A DNA stretch of 64,000 bases from Tillus elongatus (GCA_964006375.1 OZ023269.1:65220029-65284028), one strand, 5' to 3'; shown: positions 25,309 to 39,566, counted from the first letter of the stretch. Notes: generated by a model not told the origin, from the sequence alone. Program-made: numbers and translations.

Positions 25309-26809
25309 AGTTAAACCCATAATCACTAACGGATACTTTAAAGATTATATAGGTATAGCTAGAATAATTAATCACTATCATAATTTCTACTTTTATTTTA
25401 ATGTATCGGTTTTAGAAAATAATTATCGGGTGTTGACAAACAATACTATAAAAATTAACGAAAATTATGGCACTGCTATTAACAAGGAATATGTACAGAT
25501 GCTTAATGACCAAGTTTCCAAAATTAACCTAGAACTTGAGAAATTAACGCACTCCAGAACGAAACGCGGGTTAATAAACGGAGCAGGGTCGCTGATCAAA
25601 ACCATAACCGGAAATCTCGATCAAGACGATCTCGAAAAAATAAACAAACATTTAAACACCTTATATTTAAATCAAGGTGAAATGATGACTCAACTAGACA
25701 CTCTAAATTCATTTGCACATATAATTACAGAAAGATTTGTAGAAGAACAAAAAATAATTAACAAAAATCTTCAGATGATAGCTGACAGATTTCGTGAACT
25801 AGCGAACATGGAAAAAAGGAGTTTCATTCAATATCAAATCTCATTAGCCCAAAATTTATTAGAAAGTGTCGAAATTATTCAAAGAACTATATCTCTTAGC
25901 TTTAATGAAATTACAAACATTGAAATATTTACCTGGAAGGATTTAACACAAATAAGACAGCATCTTGAATTAATTTATAACAAAAATGAATTAATTAACT
26001 TTGACAGAAACCACATATTTAAAATTATTGAATTTACTAAATTAATAGTTGTATCAGCAGGAGACACAATCATTTGTTTACTAAAGGTCCCGATTTTACA
26101 CCCTACACCAGGCTCCTACTTTCAAATAATTCCCTTACCAGAAAATCATAAAGTCCTTATACCCCCAAGTTCATATTATTTGGAAATAGCTCAACAAAAC
26201 TTATGGACATCTGAAAGATGCCCATCAATAACAGAAGCCATAGTGTGTTCAAATCCACCACAAGAAGAAAGTTGCCAACTAAACCAACCCTCGAGTTGCC
26301 CTTCTGCAAAAGTAACCAATAGCTACACAACGTCCATCAAGATACGAAACAACAACGTGCTCATCTCAACAGATGTATCAGTCGAAGTTATAGAAGAATG
26401 TCCAAATAAAATCGACAGAAAAACAATACACCAAAATGCTATCGTAAGCACACTGCCTAACTGTAAAATCACAGTAAATGATGAGATATACACAGACGTA
26501 TCAGGCAACATAACGTGGATTCCAGACCTGGTATTGCTACTCAAGGAAGAAAAATACGAAGTCCGCTTCAGTCCAGTTCACCTGAAAAATGCTGAAAAAT
26601 TGAAGCAACAACTTTCAGAAGCTCCGCAACATAAGATACTACATCCAATGCTGCATACAAGTCACATAGGTGTTACCACATTTATAATAGTAGTCATCAT
26701 CATCATCACTATATTGGTTTGGTCCAGAAAGAGATGGACACCCTTCCTAAAGAAGAAGAAATCACCCCAAGTTGAACACGAGGACGTGCTCAAGACTAAC
26801 GGTGGAGGA

Positions 26810-26839
<30 letters not shown>
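25280..26839 (+). CDS. env: ERV1 envelope-like protein (errantivirus Env), open
   Basis: 519 codons without interruption. Family features visible: a furin-type site RTKR at about residue 96, followed by a glycine-containing hydrophobic segment (GLINGAGSLIKTI) and the DQDD box characteristic of insect errantivirus Env, which is related to baculovirus F proteins. A long helical region follows, then several Cys pairs at residues 310-390. A single membrane span near residues 462-483 (VTTFIIVVIIIITILVW) precedes a basic tail. No hydrophobic signal peptide follows the internal ATG, so the natural start may lie upstream through splicing. The last codons lie in the 3' LTR. Open frame only; activity is unknown. 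Confidence 0.85.
26801..26810 (+). other. Polypurine tract of ERV1
   Basis: GGTGGAGGAA directly before the 3' LTR, overlapping env. Confidence 0.7.
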
Positions 26840-27994
<1,155 letters not shown>

Positions 27995-29178
27995 CCCTGT
28001 CAGAAATGCCACATAGAAACATATAAAAAAAACTTATGGGTTTCTATATGGTTGAATATGAGTATGTGAAACAGGAATTCTGACAAAAACCACATAAGAA
28101 TCCTATATGATTTTCCATATAAATATACAAGTGGTTTCATATGGAAATCCTCATAGAAACCCATAATTAAATAGGGAAAATATGGTAGCTTATATGAAAT
28201 TCCACATAAACTTCCTCGCAGAGTATGGAAATCCATATAGAATCCTTCCAAAACGGAACTCAATATAGATCCCTATAATTCTATTTAAGCAATCTGATTG
28301 GTTGGAATCTGAAACAAAACTCCTGCCGGTAATTATAATGCAACATAACCTGCCATAAATGCATATTATTTATATAGTTGTATACATTATGGTCAATAAT
28401 TCTAAGCCTTTTATATATGTGATTAGTGCTTAAATAAGTGGAAATGAAATATGAAAATTTCAACCAAAAAGAAACGATATAAAATTTGAGATTATATAGG
28501 TTACATTGCAAAAGACTTAGACAGATTGATTCAGGAGGTCGAAATCTAAAAGAAAATGTGAGTTTGATGTATATTTTCGTTTTAGCTAAAACGAACTAAA
28601 GCCGATAAACGGCGTTCTTTGGTAAGCAAAGCAGCAAAGAAAATAACACCAATTAAACTTGTGAGTTCTACCGATCTAAAACATGCCAACGATGTTCCTT
28701 ACACACGTTAATTAGACCACAGGTTAAACGGGATAATTATTATGAATAAATTAAATTATGTTGTACTTACAAGCAGAACCCAGTACCCATAAAACTTCAA
28801 AAGCACATAACACATAAACAAAAAACGTTGATTGTTGAAGAATTGACAATGACTCTCGGCAAATCAGTGAGAAATATTCACCAATACAGATCACGTAACA
28901 GTTAAGCCGATTCTGATTGTTTCTTTGACATCGTCATCTTGTACGGATTTCCATGGCATATTTAATTATTTCATGAAATGATCCTTATAGAAACCAAACA
29001 ATACCACATAGACTACTTTATGGATTTTTATGTGGTATTCCTAGAAAGGGAACTCTGTACAAATCCACATATAATTCACAACCCTTTCACATATATTTCC
29101 CATTAACCTTAGAGAGACTAGTATAACCACATAGGTTTCCCTATACGTTTTAATAGTATTCCTATAAGTCTGGCAGGG
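27995..29178. mobile_element. Possible non-autonomous DNA transposon with short TIRs
   Basis: The ends are inverted: CCCTGTCAGAAAT at 27995 and, on the - strand from 29178, CCCTGCCAGACTT. Both subterminal regions carry many related words of the type CCACATAGAAA and ATATGGAAATCC in both orientations (28010-28260 and 28975-29160). No transposase is visible. The target duplication is unclear (at most GA), so the superfamily is undetermined. Confidence 0.5.
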
Positions 29179-29273
29179 GAGGTTTCGATGGTGAGACTTT
29201 ACAAATTTTTTTCGAACAGCGCGAATTTGGGTCCCTAGAACCCGACACCAAGGTCGGTTTGAATTTTTATATG

Positions 29274-29738
<465 letters not shown>

Positions 29739-29768
<30 letters not shown>

Positions 29769-31298
29769 TCCTCCACCGTTAGTCTTGAGCACGTCCTCGT
29801 GTTCAACTTGGGGTGATTTCTTCTTCTTTAGGAAGGGTGTCCATCTCTTTCTGGACCAAACCAATATAGTGATGATGATGACTACTATTATAAATGTGGT
29901 AACACCTATGTGACTTGTATGCAGCATTGGATGTAGTATCTTATGTTGCGGAGCTTCTCAAAGTTGTTGCTTCAATTTTTCAGCATTTTTCAGGTGAACT
30001 GGACTGAAGCGGACTTCGTATTTTTCTTCCTTGAGTGGTAATATCAGGTCTGGAATCCACGTTATGTTGCCTGATACGTCTGTGTATATCTCATCATTTA
30101 CTGTGATTTTACAGTTAGGCAGTGTGCTTACGATAGCATTTTGGTGTATTGTTTTTCTGTCGATTTTATTTGGACATTCTTCTATAACTTCGACTGATAC
30201 ATCTGTTGAGATGAGCACGTTGTTGTTTCGTATCTTGATGGACGTCGTGTAGCTATTGGTTACCTTTGCAGAAGGGCAACTCGAGGGTTGGTTTAGTTGG
30301 CAACTTTCTTCTTGTGGTGGATTTGAACACACTATGGCTTCTGTTATTGATGGGCATCTTTCAGATGTCCATAAGTTTTGTTGGGCTATTTCCAAATAAT
30401 ATGAACTTGGGGGTATAAGGACTTTATGATTTTCTGGTAAGGGAATTATTTGAAAGTAGGAGCCTGGTGTAGGGTGTAAAATCGGGACCTTTAGTAAACA
30501 AATGATTGTGTCTCCTGCTGCTGATACAACTATTAATTTAGTAAATTCAATAATTTTAAATATGGTTTCTGTCAAGGTTAATTAATTCATTTTTGTTATA
30601 AATTAGTTCAAGATGCTGTCTTATTTGTGTTAAATCCTTCCAGGTAAATATTTCAATGTTTGTAATTTCATTAAAGCTAAGAGATATAGTTCTTTGAATA
30701 ATTTTGACACTTTCTAATAAATTTTGGGCTAATGAGATTTGATATTGAATGAAACTCCTTTTTTCCATGTTCGCTAGTTCACAAAATCTGTCAGCTATCA
30801 TCTGAAGATTTTTGTTAATTATTTTTTTTCTTCTACAAATCTTTCTGTAATTATATGTGCAAATGAATTTAGAGAGTCTAGTTGAGTCATCATTTCACCT
30901 TGATTTAAATATAAGGTGTTTAAATGTTTGTTTATTTTATCGAGATCGTCTTGATCGAGATTTCCGGTTATGGTTTTGATCAGCGACCCTGCTCCGTTTA
31001 TTAACCCGCGTTTCGTTCTGGAGTGCGTTAATTTCTCAAGTTCTAGGTTAATTTTGGAAACTTGGTCATTAAGCATCTGTACATATTCCTTGTTAATAGC
31101 AGTGCCATAATTTTCGTTAATTTTTATAGTATTGTTTGTCAACACCCGATAATTATTTTCTAAAACCGATACATTAAAATAAAAGTAGAAATTATGATAG
31201 TGATTAATTATTTTAGCTATACCTATATAATCTTTAAAGTATCCGTTAGTGATTATGGGTTTAACTTCTAGTTGATGGACCTGGCTGAGGGCCATCAT
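29739..31298 (-). pseudogene. env: ERV2 env, fragmented
   Basis: Same protein as 25280-26839 but in four pieces: 31298-30819, 30801-30556, 30575-29958 and 29927-29739. Breaks fall at an A run near 30825, at about 30570 and near 29950. The furin-type site RTKR and the following hydrophobic segment are still readable in the first piece and the membrane span in the last. Not expected to give a full envelope protein. Confidence 0.88.
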
Positions 31299-34270
31299 CA
31301 GGGGGATGATGTTCCTGCAAAGAAAATGTCTTTTTCACTTTTTTTACATTTTTCAAATGGGCTGTTTTCTTTTGGGAATCAGGTAAAAGTAATTTGTTTT
31401 GATTTACTTGAACTGGATTATGATACATTTTATATAAAGGGTTAGTTTTCTTCACATAAGGTACTTTAATAGCTACTTGTTCAGTTTGTATTTGCGGTAT
31501 CTCATTACGATTTTCATTTCTTTTTCTAAGAATAGTTTCTGACTTTTCTTTAGATTTTTTGTATATTTGATCAAAAAAGGGTAATATTTCTTTAAGTCTT
31601 CTATGGTTATATTCTTCATACAATGTTTTATGGGGGTCTATAGGTTCAAGTTTGTCATAAGGGCCGTAAAGAAGGGAAAAGGGACTATGACCTGTTAATG
31701 AGTGAACTGATTGATTGTATATTAAAATACAGGTTATCATAAGATCAATAGGTTTTTCTAACGGATTCTCCAACTTCATTGTTCTTAATTTTTCTAATAT
31801 AGTTGAGTGAAGTCGTTCAACTGGAGAGTTTGAGTTTGGGTTTTGAGGAGTAGTTATGTGTAATTTTATGTTAAATAGGTCGCAGTATTCCTTAAGGGTT
31901 GCATTATCAAATTCTTTGCCAGAGTCACATACGAGGGTTGAAACGTAATTATGATGAGAGAAATAGTGTCTGAGTTTACTTAAAATCGTCAAAGTTGTTG
32001 TATCTTTAATGTAATACGCTTGTGCATATTTACTAAACAAGTCTATTATCGTAAGAAATTTATGGTTCTCAAAACTGAACACATCTGCATGAATTACTTC
32101 AAAAGGTCTTTTGGCTAACAAGGGTCCGGAAAAGGGTAATTTATAGGGTCGTCGCTCATATTTGGCTTGCAGACAAATGTCACATTTGTTTATAAAATCA
32201 TTTATGGATTTTTTCATGTTAGGCCAATAGTAATTTAATTTAAGCTGTTCGTAAGTTTCGTTAATGCCATTGTGGTTATTTTGGTGGTAATTTTGAATAA
32301 TTTGTTTTTGTACGGTAGTTGATGTAATATTTTCGACTTGTTTATTGCATTTTATTATTTTTACTGAACTGTTAAAAAGAGCTGAGGCTACTAACATAAA
32401 TAATCTCTCGATTTCTTGGGTTTCGAATAAGATACCGTATACATTAGACGGATTGATTTTTTCTTTAAGAAAGGTGTTAAGTTGTTGTAGTTCATGACCT
32501 TCTTGTAAATATATTTTGATTTGTTTATTTTTAAAAAGGTTTGTAGTTATTTCACGTTTTTCCGATCCGTGACAAATTAAAATTTGATTTTTAAAATGAT
32601 TGATTGGGCCTTCCGATATAGGTAAGCAAAATACAGGATTTTCTAAAGAAGTATGTTGGGTTTGAGATTCGCTATTATTCTGGTCAGGTTGAGGGTCTAT
32701 TCCTAATTCTATAAGGTCGTTGTCGTCCAGAACTCTTAGTTCTAAAGGGTCCGCGTTGCCTAAAAGGGACACAAGATCTATATCATCTTCTACCGCATTG
32801 ATTTCTGTTCTTGAAAGGTTGTCTGCTACAACGTTATCCTTTCCTTTTTTGTACTTTATTTCATAGTCGAATTCTTCTAGTTTATGCATTCAATTTTGCT
32901 TGGATTTGGTTTTACGCCGTCAATTGTGATGACGTGGCCTAGAAACTCAACTTCCTTTCTAAGAAACTCTGATTTATCTAGCTGTACCTTTAAGTTAACA
33001 TCTTGTAATTTTTGAAATACTTGTTTAATGTGGATAAGGTGTTCCTGAAGGGATTTGGAGAATATTACAATGTCGTCCATATAAACAAAGCAGTTTTTGT
33101 ACAGAAATTATCTAAAAACATTATCCATTACGCGTTGGAAGGTTAAGGGCGAACTCCGGAGACCGAAGGGCATTCTAACATCGAGAGTAGTAAAGTATGT
33201 ACACTTTCCTAAGTTGTCTAAGATTTCCTCTATTCTAGGTAAGGGATATTTTTCGAGTATCGTTTTTTCGTTGAGTTGTCTGTAGTCAATGACTAATCGC
33301 CATTTTTTCTTTCCCGAGGGATCTAACTTTTTTGGGACAATCCAAACGGGCGAACGAAAAGCAGAGGTAGAGGGCCTAATAATTTTATTGTCTAATAATT
33401 TTTGAATTTCCTTCTGTATTTCAATTTTTAGGTGATATGGATACCTGTAAGGTTTTACATGTATGGGATCATTATCGCGAGTTCTAATATGATGTTTAAT
33501 AGCATTTGTAAATGTAAGATCCGAGTTTTCGTGATAAAAAATATTTCGATATTGATGACATAATTTAAATAGTTTTTGTTTTTCCTCAGAATTGAGATGG
33601 TCAGTTCTCAGTTGTTGTCTCACGTCGACTTGAACTGAGTTGAGACATTTAGGTGTTTCTTCAAAATTTTGGATGGGTTCTACTTCAATTTGTTCTGTAA
33701 AGTTAATTTCAGCGATTTGTGACTTATTTTTTACTGTACATGGTATAGAACAAAACCCAGATATAGCTTCAGCTATGGATTCTGGTATATGAACTAATTC
33801 ATTTTCCATTTCTGGAATTAAAACTATTCCGTCTTCAATATTTACAGGTATTTGAATATGGGTAGTACAAGTTTGTGAAAAGGGTTGAAAATTTAGGGGA
33901 TTTATTTCAAAATAAAAAGGTAATTCAATTTCTCTAAATTTAAGGTTCTTTTTTCATAATCTAGTTTGGTTTTTAATTTTTTAAAGTCGTCGGAACCTAT
34001 AAGAGCATCAAACCTCTCATGCCATTTTATTACTCTAAATGAAAATGGAAAATTTATGCCGTATTCTTTTAACAGGGGGTATCTGACATTATCATTTCCT
34101 TTTGTAATTTTTCCTACAGATTTTACGGAAAAGGGCTTTTTGAAAATGTACTCTGAAAAAAATTCATATGCGGGGCCCGGATTTATTATGCTGTCTGAAG
34201 CTCCCGTGTCCAGAAGAATTTTCAAATTTAAAGATGGCAGGACCAAAAACGGTAATTTGGGTAGTGTCAT
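31261..34270 (-). pseudogene. pol: ERV2 pol, deleted and frame-broken
   Basis: Protease (34270-33902, LLDTGASDSI) ends in a frameshift. RT N-terminal part (33809-33108) has lost 87 bp between TTLD and RMPFGLRSS. A stop follows at about 33108, then the YMDD-containing piece MDDIVIFSK (33080-32877). A 505-bp deletion removes most of RNase H; relative to ERV1 it spans about 23196-23700, with TAAA at both edges. The integrase frame (32889-31261, 542 codons) is intact, including HHCC and DDE motifs, and lacks the stops at 23836 and 25234 of ERV1. Confidence 0.88.
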
Positions 34271-34450
34271 AATATTGTTTATATCTAGGGTGACAAAGGA
34301 TTTTCCGAGGCTTCTTCCTGAAAATCCAGATTTTCTGGCTCATTTCCGGAATAATCATTAAGGTTTTCGTTTTCGACACATTGCAAATAATATTCGGGTT
34401 GTAATTCGTCAGATACATAATCTGTCATTTCTTGATTCGGATATTCTAGA

Positions 34451-35392
34451 TTACATATTTCCATGGGTGTAGTTTGATAAAATTGTCGATTTTGTCTTTG
34501 TGGGGGTCGAAAAAGTATTTTTTGTTCTGTTAAATACAGATGAATTTTGAGGCGGCTGATGGCGGAAAACTTGACTATTTGTCGGAGAAATTTTATTTTG
34601 TGGTAGAGCTCTCAAATTGGATATAGGTTTACTGGGGAAATTAGGTCTTTGTCGTAAAAAGGGTGGTTGTTGAAATCTATTTACGAAATTAATATTTTGT
34701 TGAGGTAACGGTCTTTTTGGTAAAGCAATTTTTTCTAAAAATGTTAGGGGTTGTTTTTGTGAAGAAGGATGTGATTTATTTCTTAAGCTATTTATGAAAT
34801 CTGCTTGTTTTATTTCGTTATCTATGCGGTGACACTCAAGTAAAGCCGTTTCTAAACTTGTTACATTTACTAGTCTTAAATGACTAAAATACGGTTCTAG
34901 TATGCCGACTTTAAATGATGTTACAGCCATTTCAGTAAAGTAATTTTTCTTATAAATTTTAATTTCGGTACCTCAATCCTGTTATTCGATATTCTCATAA
35001 AGTGCTTTCAATTTTTCTTTAATTTTGCTATGAAATTCTAAAACTGTTTGATTTTTTGTCATATAACAGGTAGTGAGGTCTGTTAACAAGAGATTTTCAG
35101 AGCGTGGGTCTGAATATTGTGCCATAAGGCAATTTTTAATGTTTTCCCATGAACTAGTTTCTAGAGATAATAAAATATCTCGAGCATCTTGTACAATTTT
35201 TGATTTAATAAATTCGAGTATCATTCTATTGTGATGCTCAGCATTTTGTTCTGTACTCTCTTTTTTGTAATTTATAATAAACAGTTCGCATTGTCTAATA
35301 AAATAATTTAAATGTCTACAACCTCCACTGTATTCTGGGATCATCATAGATGCCTGAGATAACAAGGAGATGTCGCCTTTATTATGTGACAT
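34451..35392 (-). pseudogene. gag: ERV2 gag, broken
   Basis: Same Gag as ERV1, split by two nearby stops around 34975-34985 into 136- and 159-codon frames. The same long T run as in ERV1 (here 34508-34520 on the + strand as A/T) throws the end of gag out of frame with the following Gag-like segment. Confidence 0.85.
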
Positions 35393-35589
35393 GATGACTA
35401 AAATAGTTTATTATTTTTTGTCGAGTTAATATTTTTCAGATATCGGGTATAATTAATTTTTAAACGTTATTTCTACTTAAATCTTCAAATAAGCTGATAC
35501 ACAATATAAAAGTATTATTGCTAAATAGGTTTGTCTGATTTTAATTTATTAATAAAATATTAACGTAAGAACTCTTTAATAACTTAAAG

Positions 35590-35830
35590 TATTTCGAACC
35601 AAGATGGTTTGGAAATACGTGGGATTTAACATAAATAATTTTTGAAATATTTTGAAACAAAATGTTTGAAAATACGATAGCTAATTCTAATTATTGATAA
35701 GGTATTTCGAAGCAAAAATGTTTGAAAAATACAGTAGATTTAAAACTAATTATTGACAAGGTATTTCGAAGCAAAAATGCTTGAAAATACAAGAGATGCA
35801 ATCATAAATTCACAGTGAAAGATAAAGGAA
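35590..35830 (-). repeat. ERV2 leader repeats (contracted)
   Basis: Two good copies of the 59-bp hairpin unit plus degenerate ones; ERV1 has about four good copies. Confidence 0.8.
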
Positions 35831-36045
35831 GGTACTCACAGGATGTTCATCTCCTAACAGGCCTTCTTTTGGAGTTTTTCTGGAACTTGGATTACTTTTG
35901 GTCACTTGATGTTGATACAATGTTTGAAACTGGAGCGTTTGAAACACTGTTATTTTTCGGTTCTTTAATGCCAAATAAATTATTGAAATAAACCGGCGAT
36001 TATTATATTTAATGCCGTTTTGGCATCATGTTCACGCAGCGCCAA

Positions 36046-36386
36046 TTAGGTAACACAAAACTTAAGTTTCCATAAAAATAGAACTTTATTTTAGGGAAAC
36101 AATACAGTGTGTTACTATTCTAATAATATTAATATAAAATGGAAGTGAACAAAGCAAGTAGATGTGAACTATATTAGTTTCAAATACCGACTGTTAACGC
36201 AACATCGTTTAGCAGTCGCAAGTAAAATATGCATACTAAGTAAAATGATTATTATACATTTTATAGTTTATTGTACTTTAAACTTAATAATTGAAATTAA
36301 GCAATGTCTGGTCAATGCCTTTCTCTATAACAGGGTCACTGTGAAATGTACTAATGTCACTTATAGAAGTTGGGTACATGGTGACG

Positions 36387-36390
<4 letters not shown>
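36046..36390 (-). repeat. ERV2 5' LTR
   Basis: 345 bp, preceded on its inner side by GGCGCTGCGTGAAC (- strand primer site, 36027-36044). Confidence 0.92.

Positions 36391-36465
<75 letters not shown>
36391..36465. repeat. (TA)n between ERV2 and Gypsy element B
   Basis: TA run bounded on one side by the ERV2 LTR and on the other by the first base of the element B LTR. Confidence 0.97.
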
Positions 36466-36467
<2 letters not shown>

Positions 36468-37037
36468 ATATGTTTTTTACCATCCAAATGTGGGTGTAAT
36501 TTGTGTATATTTTAATTTTATGTAGATATTTATGTAATTTATGTGTTTAAGTGTAGTATTTGTAGAGTTTTAGACTAAAATATTTGTATACTTGGTATTA
36601 TAAAGCATAAATTATGTATTATATTTATGAAATTCAAATTTTTTACTTACTGGGCGCCTTAAAATTTCTTTATAATATTTATATTGATTATTTGACTATT
36701 GGATTCACTATATTATTTAATTTATTTCATAAATCAAAATGTGATACTTGTAGAACAGTTATATGTATATATGTAAGTAAACTTTTGTTAATTTTTAAGA
36801 ATTATATCCAATGTTATGTTTATATGAGTCTTTGAATACATTTACCTTTTATTTATTTTATTTACTTCTTACTTGTCCACAGCTTTAGACTGACTCCTTT
36901 CTGCAGGTCTGTAGTGGGTTGCAATTGAAAATTCGTACCTTTAATCCCTTTTCAAACCTAAATTTTCTGTAGAACCTTTGATCAAATTATGTACCTTGTT
37001 AGTCAATAAAATATGCAATGTACAACAATTTAGAAAC

Positions 37038-37099
37038 GTATGTAAGACTAGATGCATTCTCGCAACAATTGTTGCGAGAATGCATCTAGTCTTACATAC
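37038..37099. repeat. Perfect 62-bp palindrome
   Basis: 29-base arms (37038-37066 and 37071-37099) around AATT with no mismatch. The arm sequence is related to the arms around the hammerhead-like core at 39468-39565. Confidence 0.97.
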
Positions 37100-37268
37100 T
37101 TTGTCCCTATATTGGGGTAGAAATGGGCCAGGGCTGACAATTTTCTAAATTGTTAGTTAGTTGTATACAGTCTCTCTTTTTTTAACACTTTGTGTTATTT
37201 GGAGCTGGCGTGACAACATACTACTTGGTTCCGCAACTAGGTGGCGGCACGTCCACCACTCACTGAGT
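37040..37268 (-). mobile_element. Short 13-bp-TSD element, palindrome copy (P1)
   Basis: 229 bp flanked by AATTTAGAAACGT (37027-37039 and 37269-37281). The other LTR of element B has the empty site with a single similar copy (near 50353), proving an insertion. On the - strand it starts ACTCAGTGAGTGGTGGACG and ends in a perfect 62-bp palindrome. Its first 100 bases match the copy at 39370-39566. No poly(A), no coding capacity. Confidence 0.85.
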
Positions 37269-39052
37269 AATTTAGAAACGTTTTAACTTCTATATTAATA
37301 TCTGTTTTCGTAAATGCAAAGAATTGACAACAATATTAATTACTCTAGCATGACAATTTATTTTGATTTGACATTTATTTACTTACTGGATCCTTCCAGC
37401 TATTATAGCTGTTGGCCATTTAAATTTACAAATTCTTGTTAACTTTAGTTTGCGTTCGAACTGACTATTGTTTATATTTCCCGCGATATTTGTCTTCTAC
37501 AAACTGTTAGATTCTCACAAGATTCAAATTCCCGTTCCTATAGCAACCAACCGTATTAGGTAAAATGGACGATATTTTCAAGTTAATATTCTGACTAGTG
37601 CAGAGTAGCGACATCTACAGCGATTTGTAAGGGACTCCTTGTTCTACCATTCTAAAATCTATTTCTACAGAATTTTAGCGACGTGAAATGATATTTTAAT
37701 CTTTATTGATGTTCTAATTGACAATGTGTTATGGCATTATGCCTATTTCGACCAGTAGTTATGATAACTATTTTAAAATGTTACTATGTTGATAAATACC
37801 TTCAATGGCAAGTAGTGTTACTTCAGCTATGTATAGTTTCGGCTCAATTTACTATCTGGGCTTACTTCTTGGCTACAAAAGCATGTGCACAAGAAACGGT
37901 GGGTATACACTGTTGTTTTGACCACTGTGCTGCATTGTTCTTCAAGTTTTATCAATGTTTTTTTTTTATTATAACACTAACGATGATTGTAAAGCTGGTG
38001 GTCGCTTCGGTCTCTACAGTTAAAAACTCCCTGAAGGTGCCGGATATGAGGAATTAAAATTATCAACCAATTATATTTGTGTTCTCACAAAACTCGCAGT
38101 TTGTTTCTCTTTTGTTCCACTGGTTGCTTTTCATTCACAATCTTAGTCAAAACAATCACTTCGTTTAATGTTCATGGATTAGAAAACCACTGCAATTAAA
38201 TCGGTAAGTACAATAACAGTGTTCATATACGCGCTAAATTCAAATTTTAACTGGCTCTGTTTACATTATATCTAACCTAATATTTGAATTTTCTTAAACC
38301 AATTGTTAGTCTTTTTCACATTAAATTCACAATACCTTAATTGTCTCTGTTTACATTATATCTAACCGAACATTTGAATTTTCTTATAATGAATTAGCTC
38401 ATTTTCTCTACCAAAATACATAACCTTAATGTTTACTTAGTGCAATATACCACTTTTATCAGCAAACTCAATATCAATACCTGCGTGAGGCTTCTTACCA
38501 TAGCAATTCCCCAAATAACTGATTGCTGTGAGGAGATTTATTTTAGAACAGCAATTATTTATTTCCTAATTATTTTTATTTATTATTAGATATTAATTTT
38601 CTTGTATTCTAGATGGATCAAAGCATTCAAGATTTATGCATCTGTTATTTGGTGTTTTAAATGATCAACCCTTTGTTGGCTGTCCCTGATTTTTTTTGCT
38701 GTCCATTATGGTACCTGATCTACAAATATTGGAGTTAATCTACCTTTACGAGGTTCCAGTTTAATGTTGTGTTGTCTTGTATTGTTTTTGTTTTTAAAAT
38801 TTTGTGCTAGGTTTGTGTAAATGCTTTTAAACTGTATGTGTTGTGTTATGTGCTTCGTAGTTCTTCTGGGATTGCATCTTTAACTACATGCCTTTTTATA
38901 GTCAATGTTTGCTTATGCAACGTTAGACTTAGTTTTAAGTCGCATGATTTTGCATGCTGTAAGAAATGCGATCGACGTTGAAATAAAACGTTGTTAATTG
39001 ACATACGTCAACGCTACTATATAGTTTAGTTTTCCCCAAAGGTAAGAACTCA

Positions 39053-39066
39053 TCTCTTGCTTTTAA
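39053..39066 (-). other. Polypurine tract of Gypsy element B
   Basis: On the - strand AAAAGCAAGAGA directly before TGAGTTCTTACC, as in element A. Confidence 0.7.
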
Positions 39067-39369
39067 GTTTATTGTTGGTTATATATCATCTTTTACATCT
39101 CTGGCTAATCAAATCTAATCATGTTTTGTTTTTAATTTTACCCCCCTGATTTTCATTCTTCTACCTGTACTTTCTAACTTTATAAACCTACCCATACTTG
39201 TACGTTTTACTTTTCAACATCCGTGACTCTTGTTTTCACTTCATTTATTATTTTAATAGATTCACATTTAGTTTTCTGGGGGTTTTTTTTCGTATTGTTT
39301 TCAAATCTTGTTTAATTTTACTCTACAACGACGTTATTTTATTTAAATTCATTTTCTAGGATTTGCAGC

Positions 39370-39566
39370 ACAAAGTGAGTGGTGAACGTGTCGCCACCTA
39401 GTTGTGCCACCAAGTAGTATGTTAACACTCAGTGTTAAAAGGCTGGCTACCATAGCCGTATTACTTTATAGGTGTATTTTCGCAGCAATTAGTATGCCGT
39501 GCTGACGAGCTCTTATTAGAGCGAAACTGATCTACGGTTCTAATTGTTGTGAGAATGAATCTAGCT
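39370..39566 (+). mobile_element. Short 13-bp-TSD element with hammerhead-like core (P2)
   Basis: 197 bp flanked by TAGGATTTGCAGC (39357-39369 and 39567-39579). Its start (GTGAGTGGTGAACGTG, then GCCACCTAGTTG and CCAAGTAGTATGTT) matches the - strand of P1. Its end carries inverted arms around a hammerhead-type motif. Non-coding; the mobilising enzyme is not encoded here. A retrozyme-like or Penelope-associated element is my best guess. Confidence 0.8.
39486..39546 (+). ncRNA. Putative type I hammerhead ribozyme
   Basis: Core CTGACGA at 39502-39508, stem II GCTCT/AGAGC (39509-39513 with 39518-39522) closed by TATT, then GAAA at 39523-39526. All invariant core bases (C3, G5, A6, G8, A9, G12, A13, A14) and the G10.1-C11.1 pair are present. 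Stem III would be short (CTG 39527-39529 with CGG 39535-39537), giving cleavage after T39539. Stem I is formed by CAATTAG (39486-39492) and CTAATTG (39540-39546), with a 5'-side bulge as in natural type I hammerheads. The short stem III and U at the cleavage position are weak points. Confidence 0.6.

Larger units (their letters stand above)
36466..39052 (-). repeat. 3' LTR of Gypsy element B
   Basis: TG...CA, 2587 bp including a 242-bp insertion (about 2345 bp without it). Aligns with 49810-51598 from its left end to about 38467 and with element A's LTR start at its right end. Confidence 0.8.

Noticed and set aside
37040..37268. Hammerhead core in the P1 copy
   Set aside because: No CTGANGA plus GAAA arrangement on either strand; only the arms remain, as a palindrome.
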